This document shows positions 7,763 to 16,625 of a DNA stretch of 35,522 nucleotides, in pieces. The DNA is from an uncultured Hyphomicrobiaceae bacterium. Its GTDB lineage: Bacteria; Pseudomonadota; Alphaproteobacteria; Rhizobiales; Hyphomicrobiaceae. A program made the position numbers and the translations under genes. Within the stretch, counting starts at the first letter, position 1. Each line of letters starts with the position of its first letter. Below the pieces are notes generated by a model. It made no database searches. It saw only the letters and a program-made list of their open reading frames with translations, and was not told where the DNA came from. The stretch is taken from NCBI GenBank assembly GCA_937873575.1, contig CALMPK010000217.1, forward strand, positions 1 through 35,522, written 5' to 3'.

Positions 7763-8067
7763 GCTCAGCTCCACTGCATCGTTCGCGCGGCCGGATATGA
7801 TCGATCACGACACATAACGCTCCGATCGGCCGCGGCCAACCGTGGAATCGCCGGGAGTGGTCGGCACCGCTCTGGAAACCGTCGCACGATCGCGAGCGGC
7901 CCGGTGGAAGCACCTGCATATCAATGAAAAAAGTCGGGCGTGGCCGGATGGCCCGCGTGGGCCGACTTTTGCAAATCGGCAGGGGTCCAAGGCACCGACA
8001 CGGCGGGCCGAGACACTTGCGCGCACACCTGCCGAACGCAGCGCCCAATCCGTCAGCGGTCTGCGCT
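7763..8067. other. Intergenic region (305 bp)
   Basis: No gene is visible here. It contains the terminator of the upstream LysR gene (7927-7970) and, toward 7763, presumably the promoter of the L,D-transpeptidase. No clear -35/-10 pair was recognised. Confidence 0.6.
7927..7970 (-). terminator. Rho-independent terminator of LysR gene (8068-9009)
   Basis: On the - strand AAAAGTCGG (7970-7962) pairs with CCGACTTTT (7937-7929), with an inner GGCC/GGCC pairing in the loop and a run of six T (7932-7927). It lies about 100 bases after the LysR stop codon. Confidence 0.8.
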
Positions 8068-9009
8068 TCAATCGCCGGCCGCCGGCAAACGGTCGAGAAG
8101 CTCGGCCAGAATCTGGCGCATGGCCTTCGCGAAATCCCGCGGGATGGCGCCCAGCTCCCGGTGGCGCGCCACCAGCGTCAACGTTCGCGAAATGCGCGGC
8201 CCCGGCAATCGCATGGCCTGGACTTTGCCCGCCGCGAGTTGCGCTTCATGGATGCACAGCGGCGTCGAGATGGCGAACGCGCCGCCCCGTGCCACGCTCG
8301 CCGTCACGCCAAACGGGGTATCGAATTCCAGCCCCCGCTCGGGCTCGAAACCCAGCCGCCGCAGATGCCGCTCGATCTCGACCCCGGTCTGCGAGCGAGC
8401 GCTGAAGCGGACGAAAGGCGCTCGCTCGGCAAGTCGCTTCAGATCGGTTACGCTGCGCACCGGTCCCATACCCTTCGCGAGGAGCAGGACGTAAGGCTCC
8501 CGGATCAGCTCGTAACGCTCGAGCCCAGGCGTTTCCTGAAGATCGTCGACACCGATGAGCATGTCCAACCGCCGCGTCAGCAGCGCGCTGGCGTGGGCCG
8601 CCGTCAGTCCCGACAGCACCGACACCTGATCCGCTCGCGCGCCGAGACATTGCGCAACCTCGACACTCAAGGCGCGGCCGAGCGAGTCGACGAGGCCGAC
8701 GCGGAGTTGCGGAACGCGCCCCTGAGCGGCTCCCCGCAGCAACGCCGGAATTTCTCGCGCATCCTCGATCAGCGCCGCCGCCCGTTGTCGGAGCAAGCCA
8801 CCGGCGGGGGGCAGCGCCCGCGGCCGAACGGCGCGGTCGAAGAGCGCGGCGCCGCCCTTTCGCTCCAGCTCGGCGATGGCCAGCGACACGGCCGGCTGGG
8901 TGACGTGGATCTGGCGTGCGGCCGCGGCCATCCCGCCTGCCTCGCATACCGCGAGAAAGATCTCGAGCGATCTGAGGTCGAAGAGTGGATCACCGCCGGC
9001 GTCGTCCAT
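8068..9009 (-). CDS. LysR-family regulator of the divergent mgd/sox operon
   Basis: A 313-residue LysR protein. The helix-turn-helix is at about residues 10-65 (FDLRSLEIFLAVCEAGGMAA, then IHVTQPAVSLAIAELE) and the effector domain at about 95-300. The start is placed at ATG 9009, where the LysR alignment begins; a longer frame to 9123 would add 38 unrelated residues. It is transcribed away from the beta-subunit gene at 9123, and the gap holds a clean LysR-type dyad (9018-9034). It is therefore the probable activator of the oxidoreductase operon, responding to a substrate such as N-methylglutamate, sarcosine or a related amine (inference). It is not close to the LysR pair at the left end. Confidence 0.9.
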   Translation of the reverse strand: MDDAGGDPLFDLRSLEIFLAVCEAGGMAAAARQIHVTQPAVSLAIAELERKGGAALFDRAVRPRALPPAGGLLRQRAAALIEDAREIPALLRGAAQGRVPQLRVGLVDSLGRALSVEVAQCLGARADQVSVLSGLTAAHASALLTRRLDMLIGVDDLQETPGLERYELIREPYVLLLAKGMGPVRSVTDLKRLAERAPFVRFSARSQTGVEIERHLRRLGFEPERGLEFDTPFGVTASVARGGAFAISTPLCIHEAQLAAGKVQAMRLPGPRISRTLTLVARHRELGAIPRDFAKAMRQILAELLDRLPAAGD

Positions 9010-9017
9010 TCCCACAC

Positions 9018-9034
9018 TATAAGCCAAACTTATA
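9018..9034. promoter_or_regulatory. Candidate LysR operator TATAAG-N5-CTTATA
   Basis: A perfect 6-bp dyad with a 5-base centre (CCAAA) containing the T-N11-A pattern of LysR boxes. It stands 9 bases from the LysR start and 88 bases before the mgdA/soxB-like start. It is AT-rich in very GC-rich surroundings, so chance is unlikely. Confidence 0.65.
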
Positions 9035-9122
9035 TTCCCATCCAGCTCGCCGCGGCGTCCACTCGCCTCGACCCACACGTGTCCCTTGACCGGCGGCGCG
9101 CCAACGGCAGCCGAGGAGTACA

Positions 9123-10382
9123 ATGGCAGGCCAGAGCTATTCGATCTTCAGCGTCCTCCGCGAGGCGCTGCGCGGACACTCGGGATGGAGACCTGCGTGG
9201 CGCGACGCTGAGCCCAAGCCCCGTTACGACACGATCATCGTCGGCGGAGGCGGCCATGGGCTCGCCACGGCCTATTATCTCGCCCGGCGCTACGGCATTC
9301 GCGATGTCGCCGTTCTCGAAAAGGGCTGGATCGGCTCGGGCAATGTCGGCCGCAACACAACCATCGTGCGCTCCAACTACCTGCTGCCTGGCAATATCCC
9401 GTTCTACGAAACCAGCATGAAGCTCTGGGAGGGGCTCGAGCAGGACCTCAACTACAACGCGATGGTGTCGCAGCGCGGCATTCTCAACCTCTATCATTCC
9501 GACGCTCAGCGCGACGCTTACGCGCGTCGGGGCAACGCCATGCGGCTGCACGGCGTCGATGCCGAGCTGCTCGACTCAGCGAAGGTGCGCCAGATGTATC
9601 CCTGGCTCGACTACGACAACGCACGCTTTCCGATCAAAGGCGGTTTGTTGCAGCGTCGCGCCGGCACCGTGCGCCACGACGCCGTGGCATGGGGCTACGC
9701 GCGCGCCGCAGACCGCCTCGGCGTCGATATCGTGCAGAACTGCGAAGTGACAGGATTTCGCATCGAAGGTGGCCGCTGCATGGGAGTCGAAACGACACGC
9801 GGGCCGATCGGAGCACGCAACGTCGGCCTGGCCTGTGCCGGAAATTCCTCGCGCGTCGCGGCCATGGCGGGGCTACCCCTGCCGATCGAAAGTCATGTCC
9901 TGCAGGTCTTCGTATCCGAAGCCGTTAAGCCGGTGATCGATGGCGTGATGACCTTTGGCGCCGGCCACTTCTACATCAGCCAATCCGACAAGGGTGGCCT
10001 CGTCTTCGGTGGTGATATCGACGGTTACAACTCCTACGCACAGCGCGGCAACCTCCCCGTCGTCGAGGACGTGCTCGAAGGCGGCATGGCGCTGATGCCG
10101 CGTATCGGCCGCGTGCGGCTGCTGCGCTCCTGGGGCGGCATCATGGACATGTCGATGGACGGTTCGCCGATCATCGACCGCACACCCCTGGACGGCCTCT
10201 ACCTCAACGCCGGCTGGTGCTACGGCGGCTTCAAGGCGACGCCTGCGTCCGGCCTCTGTTTCGCCCATCTGCTGGCGCGCGACGAGCCGCATGCCGACGC
10301 GCGCGCCTACCGTCTCGACCGCTTCGCCAGCGGCCACATGATCGACGAGAAGGGTGTCGGCAACCAGCCGAACCTGCACTGA
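9123..10382 (+). CDS. mgdA: N-methylglutamate dehydrogenase / sarcosine oxidase beta-like subunit
   Basis: A 419-residue flavoprotein of the heterotetrameric sarcosine oxidase beta (SoxB) family. The FAD-binding Rossmann motif GGGGHGLATA is at about 41-50, then LEKGWIGSGNVGRNTT and SQRGILNL. His185 in RHDAVAWGYARAA is the likely counterpart of the histidine covalently bound to FMN in characterised SoxB. The C-terminal SWGGIMDMSMDGSPII is the substrate-side signature. GAGGAG at 9113-9118 supports the start. It opens a four-gene operon in the order beta-delta-alpha-gamma, which is equally the order of mgdABCD. The mgd reading is preferred because mgsABC-gmaS lies opposite and no glyA or purU is present; sequence alone cannot exclude sarcosine as substrate. 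Confidence 0.85.
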   Translation: MAGQSYSIFSVLREALRGHSGWRPAWRDAEPKPRYDTIIVGGGGHGLATAYYLARRYGIRDVAVLEKGWIGSGNVGRNTTIVRSNYLLPGNIPFYETSMKLWEGLEQDLNYNAMVSQRGILNLYHSDAQRDAYARRGNAMRLHGVDAELLDSAKVRQMYPWLDYDNARFPIKGGLLQRRAGTVRHDAVAWGYARAADRLGVDIVQNCEVTGFRIEGGRCMGVETTRGPIGARNVGLACAGNSSRVAAMAGLPLPIESHVLQVFVSEAVKPVIDGVMTFGAGHFYISQSDKGGLVFGGDIDGYNSYAQRGNLPVVEDVLEGGMALMPRIGRVRLLRSWGGIMDMSMDGSPIIDRTPLDGLYLNAGWCYGGFKATPASGLCFAHLLARDEPHADARAYRLDRFASGHMIDEKGVGNQPNLH

Positions 10383-10393
10383 GAGGACGACGC

Positions 10394-10702
10394 ATGCGCT
10401 TGGCTTGCCCCTATTGTGGCGAACGCAGCCTCGACGAGTTCACCTTCCTCGGCGATGCGAGCGTAACGCGCCCTGATCCCACGGCCGACGACGCCGCTGA
10501 CGCCTTTCACGCCTATGCCTATCTGCGCCGCAACGCGGCCGGTCCGGGCGACGAGCTCTGGTTTCACAACGCGGGTTGCCATTCGTGGCTGGTCGTCACG
10601 CGCGACACGCGCACGCACGAGGTCTTCGGCGTGCGCCTCGCCCGTGACGTGGCCCAGGCGCGTTCCAGCAATCCCACGGACCTCGGGGAGCCGTCAGCAT
10701 GA
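10394..10702 (+). CDS. mgdB: N-methylglutamate dehydrogenase / sarcosine oxidase delta-like subunit
   Basis: A 102-residue zinc-binding small subunit. The SoxD pattern is clear: CPYCGERSLDEF at 5-16 with Cys5 and Cys8, and WFHNAGCHSWL with His58, Cys62 and His63 supplying the remaining zinc ligands. The central RPDP and AYLRRNAAGP are typical. The start at 10394 has GAGAGGA upstream and follows the beta gene by 11 bases. The stop overlaps the alpha start (ATGA), so the two are probably translationally coupled. The subunit is structural in sarcosine oxidase, sitting on the alpha subunit. Confidence 0.88.
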   Translation: MRLACPYCGERSLDEFTFLGDASVTRPDPTADDAADAFHAYAYLRRNAAGPGDELWFHNAGCHSWLVVTRDTRTHEVFGVRLARDVAQARSSNPTDLGEPSA

Positions 10703-13680
10703 GCCGCGCGGCATCTTTCAGGCTGGCAAGCGGCGGAGCGATCGACCGGACGCGCCCGCTGTGCTTCTCCTTCGACGGGCACGCCTACACGGGTTTTCTC
10801 GGCGACACGCTCGCCTCCGCCCTTCTCGCCAATGGCGTGCGCCTCGTTGCGCGATCGTTCAAGTATCACCGTCCGCGCGGCATCCTGTCGGCGGGGTCGG
10901 AGGAACCGAACGCCCTCGTCGAGCTGCGTTCGGGGGCGCGGCGCGAACCCAACACGCGAGCAACGACAGCCGAGCTTTACGACGGCCTCGATGCGCTCAG
11001 CCAGAACCGCTGGCCGTCGCTCGCCTTCGACATGATGGCGGTGAACAGCCTCGCCTCGCCGGTCTTCCTCGCGGGCTTCTACTACAAGACGCTCATGTGG
11101 CCGGCGGCCTTCTGGGAAAAGCTCTACGAGCCGATGATCCGCCGTGCCGCTGGCCTCGGCCGCGCTGCCGACGCACCCGATCCCGACACTTACGAGAAAG
11201 TCACGGCGTACTGCGATGTGCTCGTCGTCGGTGGCGGGTCTGCTGGACTGACGGCCGCTCGTGCTGCCGCACGCACCGGCGCGCGCGTGATCCTCGCCGA
11301 TGAGAGCTCTGCGCTCGGCGGACGATTGCTCGCGGAGAACCGCACGATCGACCAAGCGAGCGGCGTCGAATGGTGTGCCTCGACAAGGGACGAACTCGCC
11401 GCCTCCGACAACGTTCGCCTGCTGACACGCACCACGGTCTTCGGCGCCTACGACTCTGGCACTTATGGCGCGGTGGAGCGCGTGTCGGATCACCTTGCAG
11501 TGCCCGCTCAAGGTGCGCCGCGCCAGCGCCTTTGGCGCATCGTCGCGAAGCAAACCATCGTGGCGGCCGGCGCAACCGAGCGCCCCATTGTTTTCGGCAA
11601 CAACGATCGTCCAGGCGTCATGCTGGCCGGCGCCGTCCGCACCTATATCAACCGCTTTGGCGTTGCCCCGGGGCGCCGCGCCGTCGTTTTCGCCAACAAC
11701 GACGACGGCTGCGCGACCATCGCCGACCTCGCGGCCGCCGGCATCGAGGTCGCGGCACTGGTCGATACCCGAGCCTCGTCACCGCGGCACATCACGGACC
11801 TCGCGTCGCGGCTCGGTGTCCGTGCCATCAATGGCGTCATCACCGATGTGGAGGGGCGTCACGGCGTCAAGCGGGCCCGCATCAGGACGAGCGATGGCAC
11901 GTCACTCGTCGTCGGCTGCGACCTCGTCGCCGTCTCCGGCGGATGGAATCCAAACATCCAGATGACGACGCATCTCAACGGCAGGCCGCGCTGGAACGAT
12001 ACGATTTCCGCGTTCATTCCGGGCGGCCTGCCGAAGGGGATGAGCGTCGCCGGCGCCGCCGCAGGCGACTTCGCATTGGCCGCCTGCCTCGCTCAAGGCA
12101 CTCGCGCCGGCACCGCAGCGGCCGTCGCGGCCGGATACGACGCGGAACCCATTGCCGTTCCAGAGACCGAGGACGAACCGGTTTCCGTCAGTGCCTTCTG
12201 GCACGTCGATGGCTCACGCCACAAAGCGCTGGTCGATTTCCAGAATGATGTCACCGCCGCCGACGTCGCGCTTGCGGAGCGCGAAGGCTTCCGCTCCGTC
12301 GAGCACTTGAAGCGTTACACCACGCTCGGCATGGCGACGGATCAAGGACGCACCGCGAACGTCAACGCGCTCGCGATGCTCGCCGCGCTCACCGGGAAGA
12401 CGATTCCTGAAACGGGCATGACGACGGCGCGTCCGCCATTCACGCCCGTCGCGCTCGGCGCCCTTGCCGGGCACCATCGCGGCCGCGAGTTCAAACCTTC
12501 GCGCCTGCCTCCGTCCTACGATTGGACACGCGAGCAGGGCGGCGTTCTCGTCGAAACAGGGCTCTGGATGAGACCCGCCTATTTTCCGCGTGCCGGGGAA
12601 CGCGACTGGCTCGATACCGTGAAGCGCGAAGTCGAGACCGTGCGCCGCGCCGTCGGCATCTGCGATGTCTCGACCCTCGGCAAGATCGACGTACAGGGAC
12701 CGGATTCGATCACGCTGATCGAGCGGCTCTACATGAACGGCATGTCGACATTGAAAGTCGGCCGCGCACGCTACGGCGTCATGCTGCGCGAGGACGGCAT
12801 GGTGATGGACGATGGAACGGTGGCACGCCTCGGCGAGCAGCACTATTTCATCACAACGACCACGGCGAACGCAGCCAAGGTGTATCAACACATGCAGCTC
12901 GCGCGCCAATGGCTCTGGCCGGATCTCGACGTCGAGATCGCGTCGGCGACGGAGCAGTGGGCTCAGTATGCAGTGGCCGGTCCGCGCGCGCGCGATCTGC
13001 TCAGCCAGATCGTCGATCCCGTGTTCGACATCACGAACGATGGCTTCCCTTATCTCGCCGCGGCCGAACTGACCTGCTGCGGCGGCATCAAGGCGCGCCT
13101 CTTTCGTCTCTCGTTCTCGGGCGAACTTGCCTACGAGATCGCCGTACCCGCGAGATACGGCGACGCGCTGTGGCTACGCCTCATTGGCAACGCAGAGGCC
13201 TTGGGCGGCTGCGCCTACGGAAGCGAAGCGCTCGGCGTCATGCGCATCGAGAAAGGGCACGTCAGCGGCCCCGAACTCAACGGCACAACGACTCCGGGCG
13301 ACATCGGACTTGGCGGCATGGCGTCGAAGAAGAAGGACTACGTCGGTCGCGTGCTGGGCGGACGTCCCGGCCTTACCGACGCGGAGCGGCCGACGCTGGT
13401 CGGCTTCAAACCGCTAGACCGTGCGAAGCGTCTGCGTGCAGGAGCGCACTTCATCGCCCGGAATGACGAGGCAACGGCTGCAAACGACGAAGGCCACATG
13501 ACGTCGGCCGCCTTCTCGCCGTCACTCGGTCACTGGATCGGGCTTGGGCTGCTTCGCCGGGGTCCGCAGCGTCAGGGTGAAGTGGTGCGCGCCTACGATC
13601 CCGTGAGGGGGGAGGACACCCTCGTCGAAGTAGTATCGCCCGTCTTCATCGATCCAGAGGGAGCGCGCCTGCGTGCCTGA
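10699..13680 (+). CDS. mgdC: N-methylglutamate dehydrogenase / sarcosine oxidase alpha-like subunit
   Basis: A 993-residue large subunit with normal SoxA length and architecture. An N-terminal ferredoxin-like domain (about 15-95, FDGHAYTGFLGDTLASALLANG) lacks the iron-sulfur cysteines, as usual for the family. An NAD/FAD-binding domain has VVGGGSAGL at 176-184 and GGWNPNIQ near 415. A C-terminal GcvT-like folate-binding half (about 600-990) includes CDVSTLGKIDVQGPDS and LSFSGELAYEI. In the known enzyme the alpha C-terminal domain transfers the one-carbon unit to tetrahydrofolate; the same is expected here, giving methylene-tetrahydrofolate rather than free formaldehyde (inference). Start ATG 10699 overlaps the delta stop. 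Confidence 0.88.
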   Translation: MSRAASFRLASGGAIDRTRPLCFSFDGHAYTGFLGDTLASALLANGVRLVARSFKYHRPRGILSAGSEEPNALVELRSGARREPNTRATTAELYDGLDALSQNRWPSLAFDMMAVNSLASPVFLAGFYYKTLMWPAAFWEKLYEPMIRRAAGLGRAADAPDPDTYEKVTAYCDVLVVGGGSAGLTAARAAARTGARVILADESSALGGRLLAENRTIDQASGVEWCASTRDELAASDNVRLLTRTTVFGAYDSGTYGAVERVSDHLAVPAQGAPRQRLWRIVAKQTIVAAGATERPIVFGNNDRPGVMLAGAVRTYINRFGVAPGRRAVVFANNDDGCATIADLAAAGIEVAALVDTRASSPRHITDLASRLGVRAINGVITDVEGRHGVKRARIRTSDGTSLVVGCDLVAVSGGWNPNIQMTTHLNGRPRWNDTISAFIPGGLPKGMSVAGAAAGDFALAACLAQGTRAGTAAAVAAGYDAEPIAVPETEDEPVSVSAFWHVDGSRHKALVDFQNDVTAADVALAEREGFRSVEHLKRYTTLGMATDQGRTANVNALAMLAALTGKTIPETGMTTARPPFTPVALGALAGHHRGREFKPSRLPPSYDWTREQGGVLVETGLWMRPAYFPRAGERDWLDTVKREVETVRRAVGICDVSTLGKIDVQGPDSITLIERLYMNGMSTLKVGRARYGVMLREDGMVMDDGTVARLGEQHYFITTTTANAAKVYQHMQLARQWLWPDLDVEIASATEQWAQYAVAGPRARDLLSQIVDPVFDITNDGFPYLAAAELTCCGGIKARLFRLSFSGELAYEIAVPARYGDALWLRLIGNAEALGGCAYGSEALGVMRIEKGHVSGPELNGTTTPGDIGLGGMASKKKDYVGRVLGGRPGLTDAERPTLVGFKPLDRAKRLRAGAHFIARNDEATAANDEGHMTSAAFSPSLGHWIGLGLLRRGPQRQGEVVRAYDPVRGEDTLVEVVSPVFIDPEGARLRA

Positions 13681-14272
13681 ATCCATGCTCGTCGAAACCG
13701 TACCATTCGCGCACGACAGGCCGGTCTCCCTGCCGGGCCTCGTCATCGATTGCCGAGGCGGACTGACCGTTGCGAGCATCGCCGCCTACCGGGATAAAGC
13801 GGCCGCGCTCTCCGATCTCATTGAGGCAACGTACGGCGCGGCGCTGCCTGAACCCGGCCGGCGCGTCTCCTCGGGCGCTATCACTCTGCAGTGGTCCGGT
13901 CCAAGCCAATGGCTGGCGATTGCCGAGCGCGGTCCGCACGACGGCGCAGGGCGCGACCTCGAGGTCGAGCTCAAGTCTCTCGTCGGCGGATTGGCCGCCG
14001 TCGTCGACCAGTCGGATTCCCGCGGCATCGTCGCGATCTCGGGACCGCGCGCGATCGATGTGCTCGTCAAAGGCGTGCCGATCGATCTGCACGAGCGCGC
14101 GTTTGCAACGGGCCAAGTCGCGAACACACACGCCAACCATATCGCGATCACGATCGCTCGACTCGACGACGCACCGACGTTCGAATTGACGATGTATCGC
14201 AGCTACGCGACGAGCTTCGCCGACTGGCTACACTCGGCCGCCGCCGAGTTCGTCCACGCCACCGCGCGCTGA
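13673..14272 (+). CDS. mgdD: N-methylglutamate dehydrogenase / sarcosine oxidase gamma-like subunit
   Basis: A 199-residue SoxG-type gamma subunit with a GcvT-like fold; the segments LQWSGPSQWLAIAE, DQSDSRGIVAISGPRAIDVL and FELTMYRSYATSFADWL are typical. The chosen start is GTG at 13673, overlapping the alpha stop and preceded by AGAGGGAG at 13656-13663; ATG at 13685 is an alternative that would shorten the protein by four residues. It is the last gene of the operon and converges on the XRE-cupin regulator with only 20 bases between stop codons. No terminator was recognised in that gap. Confidence 0.85.
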   Translation: MPESMLVETVPFAHDRPVSLPGLVIDCRGGLTVASIAAYRDKAAALSDLIEATYGAALPEPGRRVSSGAITLQWSGPSQWLAIAERGPHDGAGRDLEVELKSLVGGLAAVVDQSDSRGIVAISGPRAIDVLVKGVPIDLHERAFATGQVANTHANHIAITIARLDDAPTFELTMYRSYATSFADWLHSAAAEFVHATAR

Positions 14273-14292
14273 ACGCTCACCACACCAAGTCG

Positions 14293-15015
14293 TCAGCGAT
14301 CGCGGCGGTAGACGATGATCGAAAGGTAGCTGATCGGCCGCTTGATGAGCGCGCCCGGCCCGTGCAACTCGGCGGAATCGAACAGCAGACTGTCGCCAGG
14401 CACGAGGTGGTAGCTCTGGTCGCCGTGCACGTAGGAAACTTCGCCCGTCAGCATATAGATGAGCTCGATGCCCTCGTGACGGAACTCGGTATAGACCTCC
14501 GCATCGTCGGCGAGCGTGATGAGGTAGGGCTCGAAGGCGATGTCGCCGCCGACCGATTGTCCGAGCAGTTGATAGTGATGCCCGACCTTGGTTCCGCGAC
14601 GCCGGATGGCCGTACCGCTTCCTGCTTTAACAAACGAACAGCCACGACTCTTCTCATGCCCCCGCAGCAGGTCGGTGAGTTGGAGATTGAGCGCTGATGC
14701 GATGTCTTGCAGCGTGCCGAGCGACGCTGAAATCTGCCCGTTCTCGATCTTCGAGAGCATGCCCGCCGAAATCGACGCCTCACGCGCCAGCTCGGTGACG
14801 GTTAGGCTCGCGGTCTTGCGGTAATCGCGCACCTGATTGCCGATGGCCTGTTCCAGGCTTCGCACCACCGGCGCACCCGACACGGTCGCCAGCAAGGGCT
14901 CTCCCCGGTCGGACTTCGGCTTGGCGCGCTTCTCCCGCTTGCTCTTCGTCGTGATGCGGGCCTTGGCCCTGCTAACGGCATCCCGATCCCCGCCCGCACC
15001 CGTGGTCTTCTTCAA
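14293..15015 (-). CDS. XRE-cupin transcriptional regulator
   Basis: A 240-residue regulator. A very basic N-terminal tail (about 1-40) precedes an XRE helix-turn-helix (about 59-117; LTVTELAREASISAGMLSKI, then IENGQISASLGTLQ), followed by a C-terminal cupin domain (about 160-236; EGIELIYMLTGEVSYVHG, then LVPGDSLLFDSAELHGP). The start is TTG at 15015, with GGAGAAG seven bases upstream; a longer frame to 15051 has no such site. Proteins of this class (PuuR/SutR type) often sense amines or amino acids and repress catabolic genes. It sits between the mgd operon and the gmaS-mgs operon, so it probably controls one or both (inference). Its own promoter must lie between 15016 and the gmaS terminator. 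Confidence 0.88.
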   Translation of the reverse strand: MKKTTGAGGDRDAVSRAKARITTKSKREKRAKPKSDRGEPLLATVSGAPVVRSLEQAIGNQVRDYRKTASLTVTELAREASISAGMLSKIENGQISASLGTLQDIASALNLQLTDLLRGHEKSRGCSFVKAGSGTAIRRRGTKVGHHYQLLGQSVGGDIAFEPYLITLADDAEVYTEFRHEGIELIYMLTGEVSYVHGDQSYHLVPGDSLLFDSAELHGPGALIKRPISYLSIIVYRRDR

Positions 15016-15134
15016 GTTTCTTCTCCGCGGTCGTAACTGCGCCCGCCACAAGTGTACGCGGCGGTGGGACGCGCGGGCAAGCCGACTGCCTTCTCGAGAA
15101 CGTGCTCGCTTTTGGTCTGAGCGCCCCCGCGAAG

Positions 15135-15166
15135 CAATAAAGGCCCGGCATACGGCCGCCGGGCCC
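15135..15166 (-). terminator. Terminator of the mgsABC-gmaS operon
   Basis: On the - strand GGCCCGGC (15165-15158) pairs with GCCGGGCC (15149-15142) around an 8-base loop and is followed by TTTATTG. It lies about 30 bases after the gmaS stop codon. Confidence 0.8.
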
Positions 15167-15192
15167 TCATGGCATATCGGTGGCGCGCAACT

Positions 15193-16551
15193 TCAGATGT
15201 CGAGGGTATGATCGCGCTCCCACTGCGTCATGTGAGACGTATAGGAGTCCCATTCCGCGCGCTTCAGCTTCGCATACGATTTGACGAACTCAGGCCCGAG
15301 GAGTTCGCCTAGGACATCGTCCTTCTCGAGGTTGCGGATCGCATCGAGCAGATTGAGGGGGAGCTTCGGTGCATCGGTGACGGTATGCCCCTCCTTGTAC
15401 ATGTCGATGTCGAGTCGCTTGCCGGGATGGGCCTTCTTGTGCACGCCATCCAAACCGGCAGCGATGATTACCGCTTGCATCAGGTAGGGGTTGGCCGCGC
15501 CGTCCGGAAGACGCAGCTCGAAGCGGCCCTTCCCCGGCACGCGCACCATGTGGGTTCTGTTGTTGCCGGTCCACGTCACCGAGTTCGGCGCCCACGTCGC
15601 GCCGGAGAGCGTGCGCGGCGCGTTGATGCGCTTGTAGGAGTTGACGGTGGGATTGGTGATGGCAGCGAGCGCCTCGGCGTGACGCATGATGCCGCCGAGG
15701 AAGTGATAGCCCTGCTGGGACAAACCGATCTCGTCGGTCGGATCAAAGAAGCGATTGGTCGTCCCGCTCTTGTCCCAGACGGAAATGTGGGCGTGGCAGC
15801 CGTTGCCCGTGAGACCGAGGAAGGGCTTTGGCATGAACGTGGCGCGAAGGCCGTGCTTCTCGGCAATCGACTTGGCCATGAACTTGAAGAAGGCGTGGCG
15901 ATCCGCGGTCACCAGAACGTCGTCGAAGTTCCAGTTCATCTCCCACTGGCCGTTGGCGTCCTCGTGGTCGTTCTGATACGGCCCCCAGCCGAGCTCGAGC
16001 ATGCAATCGCAGATTTCGGAGATCACGTCGTAGCGCCGCATCAGGGCCTGCTGGTCGTAGCAGGATTTCGGCGCGGTATCGGCGTCGTCGGAGATCATCG
16101 TGCCGCACGGCTTGGTGAGGAAGAACTCACATTCGACACCGGTCTTCACGTAGAAATCTTCCTTCGCCGCCTTGGCGATCACGTTCTTCAGCACCACGCG
16201 CGGCGCCTGTGAGACGTGCTGCTCGTCCATCACACAGTCGGCCGGAACCCAGGCGACGTCGCGCCGCCACGGAAGCTGGATCACCGCGTTCGCGTCCGGC
16301 ATGGCGAAAAGATCGGGATCGGCCGGCGTCAGGTCGAGCCAGGTGGCGAACCCGGCAAAGCCCGCGCCGTCCTTCTGCATATCGGCGATGGCGGCGGCCG
16401 GAACGAGTTTGGCGCGCTGGCTGCCGAAGAGATCGGTGAAGGAGATCATGAAATAGCGGATCGAACGCTCTTTCGCGTATGCGGCGAGATCGAGCGGCGC
16501 GCTGGCCTGATGCGCAGGCGTCGTGTCGTGCGTCTGCATGTTCTGCGTCAT
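15193..16551 (-). CDS. gmaS: Gamma-glutamylmethylamide synthetase (type III glutamine-synthetase family)
   Basis: A 452-residue glutamine-synthetase-family ligase. GmaS joins glutamate and methylamine using ATP, the first step of the N-methylglutamate pathway; GlnT-type enzymes of the same group use ammonia. The GS N-terminal domain is at about 28-115 (YFMISFTDLFGSQRAKLVP). Catalytic elements seen are Glu140/Glu142 in GVECEFFL, NDHEDANGQWEMNW at 194-207, GNGCHAHISVWD at 249-260 and NNRTHMVRVPGKGRFELRLP at 330-349. Start ATG 16551 has AAGGAA upstream; 19 further in-frame residues to 16608 have no such support. It is the last gene of a four-gene - strand operon after the three split glutamate-synthase-like genes. 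The gmaS call over glnT rests on that context and on the facing mgd genes. Confidence 0.85.
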   Translation of the reverse strand: MTQNMQTHDTTPAHQASAPLDLAAYAKERSIRYFMISFTDLFGSQRAKLVPAAAIADMQKDGAGFAGFATWLDLTPADPDLFAMPDANAVIQLPWRRDVAWVPADCVMDEQHVSQAPRVVLKNVIAKAAKEDFYVKTGVECEFFLTKPCGTMISDDADTAPKSCYDQQALMRRYDVISEICDCMLELGWGPYQNDHEDANGQWEMNWNFDDVLVTADRHAFFKFMAKSIAEKHGLRATFMPKPFLGLTGNGCHAHISVWDKSGTTNRFFDPTDEIGLSQQGYHFLGGIMRHAEALAAITNPTVNSYKRINAPRTLSGATWAPNSVTWTGNNRTHMVRVPGKGRFELRLPDGAANPYLMQAVIIAAGLDGVHKKAHPGKRLDIDMYKEGHTVTDAPKLPLNLLDAIRNLEKDDVLGELLGPEFVKSYAKLKRAEWDSYTSHMTQWERDHTLDI

Positions 16552-16625
16552 CGGCGTTTCCTTTTCGAGTGACTTGCGGCGATTGCGCCAGAGCCAGAAC
16601 TTCCCCATCGTCCATCAACCGATCG

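Noticed and set aside
7924-9420. 498-codon + strand open frame running into the mgdA-like gene
   Set aside because: Antisense to the LysR gene, Arg-rich, and overlaps the well-supported start at 9123.
9123-14272. Plain reading as a sarcosine oxidase (soxBDAG) operon
   Set aside because: Kept only as the alternative: family membership is identical, but the facing mgsABC-gmaS genes and lack of glyA/purU favour N-methylglutamate dehydrogenase.
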